DNA from: Magnetospirillum sp. 15-1
Lineage (GTDB): Bacteria > Pseudomonadota > Alphaproteobacteria > Rhodospirillales > Magnetospirillaceae
Reading direction: 5' to 3'
Assembly (NCBI RefSeq): GCF_900184795.1
Contig: NZ_FXXN01000016.1
Coordinates: 62,001-126,000, forward strand
DNA: 64,000 bases
Shown here: piece by piece, positions 58,635-64,000 of the stretch
Numbering within the stretch: the first letter of the stretch is position 1
Layout: every line of letters begins with the position of its first letter
Notes under the pieces: model-generated
What the model was told of the DNA's origin: nothing
The model's database searches: none
The model's input: the letters and a program-made list of their open reading frames with translations, nothing else
Made by a program: the position numbers and the translations under genes

Positions 58635-60935
58635 TCAGAACTTCGCCCGCAGCCCCGCCCAGAAGGCGCGGGGCTGACCCGGCGTGCGGAACTGGTTGTC
58701 CGAGAAGGACGCGAAGACGCTGGTGGGGCTGCCGTAGAGGCCGAAGCTCTCGTAGCGGCGGTCCAGGACGTTGTCGACCCTGAGGAAGGCCGAGGCGAAG
58801 CCGGCCAGCTTGTACTCGGTCTCGGCGTTGACCACCTCGTAGCCGCCCAGGCGCCGCCCCAGCCCGGCATCGTCGCCGCGCAGGCGGCGCGAGGAATAGA
58901 AGGCGGCATCCATCTCCACCTGCCAGTCGTCGGTCAACTCGTAGCTGCCGCCCAGCTTCAGGCTGTGCAGGGGAACGCCGGCCATGGGCGAGCCCTGGCG
59001 GACGAAGATGTCGCCGTTGGCATCGGCGCCGGGATTGTTGGGGCTGTGCAGGCTGACGTCGTTGTCGAAGGTGGCGCGCACCACGGCGTAGTTGACGAAC
59101 CAGCCGGCCGGGCCGATGCGGCCGCGATCGGCGGCTTCCAGTCCGACCCGGAGCGTGCGGCCGGCGTTGCGGAAATAGCCGGTGCCGGTGCCCTGGCCCG
59201 AGGAGACGAAAACGATGTCGTCCTGGTTCTGGGTGCCGAACGCGGCCAGGGACCAGTTGTGCGACCAGGTCTTGTCGGCGGCCTGACCGGTACCGCGCAG
59301 GCCCATCTCCACCGAGCGCGACACCACCTGCTTCAACGGCGGGTCGGAGAGGAAGGCGTTGGGGAAGCGGCAGGGCTTGGAGGCGTCGGCGCAGGACAGC
59401 TCGGCGGCGGTCGGCGCACGGTTGGCCTCGCCATAGCCGGCGAAGGCGGTCAACTCCGGCATCAACTGGTAGGCCAGCCCGGCCGCCGGGTTGAAGCGCT
59501 CGTACATGTGCCGCCCGTTGAGGTCGGTTCCGAAGCGGTCCTTCAGCACCACCTCGGCGGCATTGTAGCGTCCCGACATGGTCAGGGTCAGGCGGTCGGT
59601 CAGCGACAGGGAATCGCTGAAATAGACGCCGACGGTCCGGTTGACGCTGCTCAGTTCCGTCCAGTAGGTGGAGGTGCCGAGGATCACCCCGCCGCCGCTG
59701 ACGCTGCGGTCGCCCTGCAGGCTGCCCACTTCGCTTTCGCTGTGATAGCGGGTGTGGCCTTCGTCCTCGGACAGGCCGGCCACCAGGGTGTTGCGCTTGC
59801 CCCACAGCGGCTTGTCCAGGGCCAGTTGCAGGCTGGCGCCCAGCGAGGTGGTGTTGGTCTCGGTGCGGTTGATGATGCCGCTGCCGCCGGCACTGGCCGG
59901 CACCGTATTGCCGTTGACGTCGGTCAGCTGCGTCTCGTCGGCCTCGTCGGGGTCCGAGCACAGGGTGGTGGCGTCGAAGGAGCACGGCCCCAGGCTGTTG
60001 GCGTCGCCGTTGACGGTGCGGTGGGTGATGTTGCGGTAATAGGCGGTGCCCTGGACCGACAGGCTGTCGGAGAGGTCCAGGTTGCCGCGCCCCGAGACGC
60101 TGATCTGGCGGTTGAGCGAGCGGTCGGGCGAGGTGAAGATGGCGCTGCGGCTGTTGTGCAGCAACTCCACCGGGCTGGGGCCGTTGCCGGTCAGTTCGGA
60201 ATCGCCGAAGCCGACGCTGAGGCCGCCGCCGCCGCGCTCGCCCCGGTATTCCAGGTCGCCGAACACCTGGGTGACCAGGGAGGGGGATTGCTGGCGCCAG
60301 CCGTCCTCGCCGCCGTGCCCGACGCCGCCGTAGAAGCCGAGATTGCCCACCTTGCCGCCGTACTGGGCCACCGCCTTGCGCCGCCCGAACGAGCCGCCGG
60401 CTCCCATGACCTCCGCCCCCTGGTAGGAAAAGCCGGTCTTCATGTCCATGACCATGGCGCCCCCCAAGGCGTTCAGGCCGAAGACCGGATTGGCGCCGGG
60501 CAGGATGTCGGCGCGGTTGACGGCGAAGGACGGGATCATCTCCCAGTTGACCAGGTCACCGAAGCTCTCGTTGACCCGCATGCCGTTCTGATAGACCGCC
60601 AGTCCCTGGGGCTCGCCCATCACCGGCGAGGCGTTGAAGCCTCTGAACGACAGGCTGGGCTGAAAGGAATTGCCGCCGGTATCGGACAGCGAGACCGCCC
60701 CCAGGTGGCGCTCCAGCAGGTCGGAAACCGTGGCGCCGTTGCCCCGGTCGAGGGTGGCGCTGTCCAGCCCCTGGACGTTGCTGGGCATCTGGTCGCGGTT
60801 GATGCCGATGCCGGGAACCGGGGTGATGCCGATGACATCCACCTGGGGGATCTTGACCGCTTCTTCCGCTCCGGCGGCGCCCGGGGCCAGAACCCAAAGC
60901 GCCGTGCCGCATACCAGGATCGCCCTCTTGCTCAT
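58635..60935 (-). CDS. TonB-dependent outer membrane receptor
   Basis: The 766-residue receptor has a signal peptide (MSKRAILVCGTALWVLAPGAAGA), then a plug domain (TVSDLLERHLGAVSLSD, FQPSLSFRGFNASPV, LAVYQNGMRVN) and a 22-strand-type barrel. The barrel ends with a C-terminal aromatic residue (FWAGLRAKF). The substrate is not predictable; metal chelates or cobalamin-like ligands are possible, and no TonB box can be assigned with certainty. ATG 60935 follows GGAGGGACGA. It lies downstream of a SHOCT protein on the same strand, 81 bases away. Confidence 0.92.
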   Translation of the reverse strand: MSKRAILVCGTALWVLAPGAAGAEEAVKIPQVDVIGITPVPGIGINRDQMPSNVQGLDSATLDRGNGATVSDLLERHLGAVSLSDTGGNSFQPSLSFRGFNASPVMGEPQGLAVYQNGMRVNESFGDLVNWEMIPSFAVNRADILPGANPVFGLNALGGAMVMDMKTGFSYQGAEVMGAGGSFGRRKAVAQYGGKVGNLGFYGGVGHGGEDGWRQQSPSLVTQVFGDLEYRGERGGGGLSVGFGDSELTGNGPSPVELLHNSRSAIFTSPDRSLNRQISVSGRGNLDLSDSLSVQGTAYYRNITHRTVNGDANSLGPCSFDATTLCSDPDEADETQLTDVNGNTVPASAGGSGIINRTETNTTSLGASLQLALDKPLWGKRNTLVAGLSEDEGHTRYHSESEVGSLQGDRSVSGGGVILGTSTYWTELSSVNRTVGVYFSDSLSLTDRLTLTMSGRYNAAEVVLKDRFGTDLNGRHMYERFNPAAGLAYQLMPELTAFAGYGEANRAPTAAELSCADASKPCRFPNAFLSDPPLKQVVSRSVEMGLRGTGQAADKTWSHNWSLAAFGTQNQDDIVFVSSGQGTGTGYFRNAGRTLRVGLEAADRGRIGPAGWFVNYAVVRATFDNDVSLHSPNNPGADANGDIFVRQGSPMAGVPLHSLKLGGSYELTDDWQVEMDAAFYSSRRLRGDDAGLGRRLGGYEVVNAETEYKLAGFASAFLRVDNVLDRRYESFGLYGSPTSVFASFSDNQFRTPGQPRAFWAGLRAKF

Positions 60936-61016
60936 TCGTCCCTCCATCAAGATGAACCGATCTTGGGCAAGGGGGCGGGGACGGACAATTCGACCTAGGT
61001 ACAACGCATTGATTTA

Positions 61017-61916
61017 TTAGAAGGAATCGATGATTTGCTTACGCTTTAAGGCATATTCCTTCGGGCTGAGCAGCCCCTTGGCCTTGAGCTGGTCCAAGGT
61101 CCGCAGCCGGTCCTCCACCGTGGGCGCCATGGGTGATTGCGCCACAGGCGCGGCGGCGGGAGCGGCGGGGGCGGGGGGCGCGGCCTTCATCTGCTGCTGC
61201 ATCTGCTGCATCTGGCGCTGCATGTCCTCCATCTGGCTTTGGGCCTGCTTCTGGGCGGCTTCCGAGCCGGGCTCGGGCACCGTCATGGCGGCGGCGGGGA
61301 TGGCGGCCCAATCGGAGCGGCGAAGCGTGATGCCGGAATTGGCCGCCGCCAGGATCTTCCAGCGGGAATCGGCCTTGGCCGGGGCGGAGCGGCGACCCTC
61401 GGCGATGGTCACCAGCCGGGGGTCGACCTTCTGGTAGGTGCCGGTGTCGTTGGGCGGCTCGGCCAATGCCTCGCCCAGGATGAGGTTGAGGCCGTCGGCG
61501 CCCACGAAGGCGCGCAGGGTGGTCAGCCGGGGCTCGTTGAGGCCCAGGATGGTCTTGCGCATGCCGATGGTGGCGACGCTGACGTCCTGGTCGGGTCCGG
61601 CCTTGGTCAGGGCCTTGGACAGTTGCTCGGCCACGAAGGCCCGCTCGTCGGCGGTGAGCAGTTCCACCGGCTCGCCGTCGCCGGTATCGAGGCGCAGTTG
61701 CGCCAGACCGTTGCGGATATCCGCCTTGGCCAGGGTGATGGGGTGGTTGCTGGCGCCGCCGCCGTCGCGCGGCACCAGGCGGACGTGCTGCCAGCGGGCT
61801 TCCCACAGGGTGGTCCCCGTCGTTTCCGCCGCGAAGGCGGGCGGTGGCGGGGACCCCGCGAGCACCGCACATCCCAGAACCAAGGCATAGATTGGGCTAC
61901 GACGGTTCCGGGACAT
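61017..61916 (-). CDS. Secreted SHOCT-domain protein
   Basis: This 299-residue protein has a signal peptide (SPIYALVLGCAVLAGSPPPPAFAAE), a central domain of about 180 residues without a motif I recognise and a Gln/Met-rich coiled stretch (MEDMQRQMQQMQQQMK). A C-terminal SHOCT domain follows (LRTLDQLKAKGLLSPKEYALKRKQII). SHOCT domains are short helical oligomerisation units. The role is unknown; the neighbouring TonB receptor and porin suggest an envelope function. ATG 61916 follows AGGAGGTCCGC. Confidence 0.8.
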   Translation of the reverse strand: MSRNRRSPIYALVLGCAVLAGSPPPPAFAAETTGTTLWEARWQHVRLVPRDGGGASNHPITLAKADIRNGLAQLRLDTGDGEPVELLTADERAFVAEQLSKALTKAGPDQDVSVATIGMRKTILGLNEPRLTTLRAFVGADGLNLILGEALAEPPNDTGTYQKVDPRLVTIAEGRRSAPAKADSRWKILAAANSGITLRRSDWAAIPAAAMTVPEPGSEAAQKQAQSQMEDMQRQMQQMQQQMKAAPPAPAAPAAAPVAQSPMAPTVEDRLRTLDQLKAKGLLSPKEYALKRKQIIDSF

Positions 61917-61943
61917 GCGGACCTCCTGTTCGGGTAGGGATGC

Positions 61944-63284
61944 TTAGTAGGTGACCACGACGCCGACCGCGCCGATCTGTTCCTTCTGGCTGGCGCCGTC
62001 GGACCAGTTGTTGGTCAGGTAGTTGTATTCGCCGACCACGCGGACCCACTTGTTGATCTCGTGGCGCAACTGGACGCCGGCCATGTCCTTGCTGGTCATG
62101 GTGTAGGTGACGGTGCTGGCGCTGGTCAGGCCCTCGGCCTTCTCGTAGGCGGTCTGGTCCACGTAGGAGGCGCCGTAGCGGGCGGACAGAGTGGTGCCCT
62201 GGCCGAAATTGTAGCCGGCCTGGGCATAGAAGCCGTAGCCCGTCTTGGCCTCGCCCTTGGCGTCGATGCTGTCGAACGACAACTGGGCGCCCGACAGGCC
62301 CATACCCTCGCCGTAATAGCCGTGGGCCACCAGATCGACGCTGCCGATGGACACCTTGCCGCCGATTTCGCCGCCGTAGATGCTGACGTTCTTGGTGTTG
62401 CCGGCATAGGTCTGGCCGGTGATCAGGGTCGGCGTACCAGTCAGGCCGGCCTGCTGCCAGGTGGCGTTGGCATAGAGCGCGGTGGGGGCGCTGCCCACCT
62501 TGCCGGCCCAGTTCAGGCCGCCTTCGAAGCGCGGCACGGTGGTCTTGGTGCCCGATACGGCGTTGGAGGCGTCCGAGCCGACGGTATTGGGCTCGAAGAT
62601 GCCGGCGGTGGCCTTGAAGCCGCCGGCGAAGGCCGGGGTGGTATAGCGGACGTTGCCGTTCCAGCCGGCATAGGTGTAGCCGTAGCCGATGCCGCCCACC
62701 GTGGTGTTCAGCGCGTTATAGCCCTGGCCCTTGGAGTTGAGGCCGGCGCCGACGCCGAAGATGTACATGTCGTTCATGATGGCTTGGCCGCCGAAGATGC
62801 CCAGGGACTTACCGCCCTGAATCTCACCCCATGAGCCGCCATAGGTGGCGAAGGCCTCGCGGATCAGGCCGATATTTCCGCCCGAGGCGCCGTCGCCGTC
62901 CCAGTTGTGGCTGGCCGGGTTGTTGACGCTGGTCTGCAGCGACAGGCGCGCGGTCAGCTTGTTGCCGTCCAGGTCGGGCGACTTGACGTTGAAGCCGAAG
63001 GTCTCGGGGACGAAGCCCGAGATCACGTGCATGCCGTTGCCGGAATTGGTCGAGCCCGAGCCGATGGAATAGGCGACGTTGCGATAGGTCCGGTTGGCCT
63101 TGGACGGCCCGGAATCACTGGTCGAGTTGGTCACGAAGACGTTCAGGAAGCCGTCGACCGAGAACACCCAGCCGGCCGGATCGTTGCCCATCAGGACGAT
63201 TTCGGCCCGCGCCGAAGGGGAAAGCGCAGAGACCGCCCCAATCGAACACAGCGCCGTCGTTAAGAACAAAGAAATTCTGCGCAT
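61944..63284 (-). CDS. Gram-negative outer membrane porin
   Basis: The 446-residue product has a signal peptide (MRRISLFLTTALCSIGAVSA) and alternating beta-strand pattern of a 16-strand porin, with family segments FGFNVKSPDLDGNKLTARLS, REAFATYGGSWGEIQGGKS and a C-terminal VGVVVTY ending in an aromatic. It should form a general diffusion channel. ATG 63284 is preferred to the in-frame ATG 63320 because the signal peptide begins there and GGGGG precedes it. Two strong palindromes lie 110-160 bases upstream. Confidence 0.9.
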   Translation of the reverse strand: MRRISLFLTTALCSIGAVSALSPSARAEIVLMGNDPAGWVFSVDGFLNVFVTNSTSDSGPSKANRTYRNVAYSIGSGSTNSGNGMHVISGFVPETFGFNVKSPDLDGNKLTARLSLQTSVNNPASHNWDGDGASGGNIGLIREAFATYGGSWGEIQGGKSLGIFGGQAIMNDMYIFGVGAGLNSKGQGYNALNTTVGGIGYGYTYAGWNGNVRYTTPAFAGGFKATAGIFEPNTVGSDASNAVSGTKTTVPRFEGGLNWAGKVGSAPTALYANATWQQAGLTGTPTLITGQTYAGNTKNVSIYGGEIGGKVSIGSVDLVAHGYYGEGMGLSGAQLSFDSIDAKGEAKTGYGFYAQAGYNFGQGTTLSARYGASYVDQTAYEKAEGLTSASTVTYTMTSKDMAGVQLRHEINKWVRVVGEYNYLTNNWSDGASQKEQIGAVGVVVTY

Positions 63285-63668
63285 GGCAAACCCCCTATAT
63301 CGCTCACTGGCGAGTGGCAAAATCGGGGCGATGCTATGTCATGTTAAGGATATGAATAAGATAGGTAATGGTCGTAATACAAAAAGGCAATATATTGCGC
63401 TATGCGCAATTTTGGTGTTTTGTGATTTTGTCGTACGACAAAGGTTCAATTATTTATTCTATACTATTATCAGAGAATCAAAAGGACGCCACGGCAAAAG
63501 CCGGGCGTCCTGGCGGTCTGACTGATTCCCCTCTCCGCCGCCGTCACCGGGCTTGTCCCGGTGATCCACGTGGTTTCGCGCGGATGCTATTTAGCGCAAC
63601 CGGTCCAGCGGTGTGGCGTGGATGCCCATGACAGGCACGGGCATGACCAAGGCTGAATGAGTGTGTAC
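63285..63668. other. Intergenic region upstream of porin, AT-rich, with palindromes
   Basis: No gene is seen. ATTGCGC-TAT-GCGCAAT (63394-63410) and the perfect 16-bp TTTGTCGTACGACAAA (63427-63442) are likely regulator-binding sites for the leftward porin gene. A terminator for the LuxR gene lies at 63483-63511. The stretch 63345-63485 is AT-rich relative to its flanks. Confidence 0.55.
63483..63511 (-). terminator. Rho-independent terminator of the LuxR-type regulator gene
   Basis: AGGACGCC-(A)CGGC-AAAA-GCCG-GGCGTCCT folds into a 12-bp hairpin with one bulge. Reading leftward it is followed by TTTTGATTC, a short U-tract. It lies about 160 bases after the stop of the LuxR regulator. Confidence 0.68.
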
Positions 63669-64000
63669 TCAGAAGCGACCGATCTGGCGCGCCACGATCA
63701 CCGCCTGGGTGCGGCTGGTGACCTTCAGCTTGCGCAGAATGGCGGTCATGTGGGCCTTCACCGTGGTGTTGGTGACGTCCAGTTCGTAGGCGATCTGCTT
63801 GTTGGATTTTCCGCGCGCCAGCAATTGCAGCACCATGCGCTGGCGGTGGGTCAGCGATCCCAGCTTTTCCTCCAGCAGGGGATCGATGACCTTGGTCTTG
63901 GTGCCGAGAATTTCCTCGGGGCGGAAGATTTCGCCGTTCATCACCAGGCCCACCGCCTCGCACATGCGTTCCTTGGGCGAGGATTTGGGGATGAAGCCGG
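63669..64000 (-). CDS. NarL/LuxR-type response regulator (5' end outside window)
   Basis: The visible 109 codons (with stop) encode the end of a receiver domain (GFIPKSSPKERMCEAVGLVMNG) and a C-terminal LuxR/NarL HTH with LTHRQRMVLQLLARGKSNKQIAYEL and NTTVKAHMTAILRKL. It is a DNA-binding response regulator; its kinase and targets are not visible. An internal ATG at 63965 is not the true start. It ends 384 bases upstream of the porin, which it could regulate, but that is speculation. Confidence 0.88.
   Translation of the reverse strand, partial: GFIPKSSPKERMCEAVGLVMNGEIFRPEEILGTKTKVIDPLLEEKLGSLTHRQRMVLQLLARGKSNKQIAYELDVTNTTVKAHMTAILRKLKVTSRTQAVIVARQIGRF

Overview
The window is high-GC DNA typical of a free-living, respiratory alphaproteobacterium. 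Gene content (bacteriohemerythrin, complex c-di-GMP and sensory proteins, a full nos operon, a glycogen operon, TonB receptor, porin) and overall style suggest a Rhodospirillales organism of the Magnetospirillum type. No magnetosome gene, rRNA or tRNA is present, so the genus is an inference. The left edge cuts a cNMP-binding/EAL protein and the right edge cuts a LuxR-type response regulator.

Positions 1-17900 are about anaerobic respiration and copper. A DUF2946 protein and a PCu(A)C copper chaperone lie behind a near-perfect FNR/Anr box (1590-1603). A TlpA-like thioredoxin and a SCO1 protein lie on the other strand. Then comes a complete clade II (Sec-exported, 'atypical') nitrous oxide reductase cluster: nosZ, two dihaem cytochromes c, a NosB-like membrane protein, nosD, nosG, nosH, nosF, nosL, nosY. 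It runs with overlapping start and stop codons into menG/ubiE, menA and a BASS-type transporter, which links N2O reduction physically to a menaquinone-type pathway. The copper genes can supply NosZ CuA/CuZ assembly. NosG/NosH and the cytochromes can carry electrons from quinol.

Positions 18000-25500 hold a YjgN-like membrane protein coupled to an M48 peptidase, the MsrPQ methionine-sulfoxide repair pair, a chemoreceptor and several small envelope proteins. Positions 25700-36000 are a glycogen locus (glgB, glgX, malQ, glgP) with a Phd/ParE-type toxin-antitoxin pair between glgB and glgX.

The main discovery is at 36958-49389: a 12,432-bp Tn7-like transposon inserted in a tolC-family outer-membrane gene. 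Its ends are TGTCGG/CCGACA, it is flanked by the 5-bp duplication ACCAC, and removing it with one ACCAC copy rejoins the tolC halves exactly in frame. Its right half encodes TniQ, TnsA, TnsB (split by a frameshift) and a TniB/TnsC ATPase. Its left half is lower-GC cargo that looks like a defence island: an HNH nuclease, a dGTPase gene with two frameshifts, a small unknown protein, an HTH protein, an HNH-SF2 helicase-zinc ribbon fusion, and a C5-cytosine methyltransferase with a long C-terminal extension.

After the transposon come a TPR-glycosyltransferase-like protein, a GntR regulator, a sensor kinase next to a REC-PAS-GGDEF-EAL protein, an acetaldehyde-dehydrogenase/DUF779 pair, a TonB receptor, a SHOCT-domain protein, a porin and the partial LuxR regulator.
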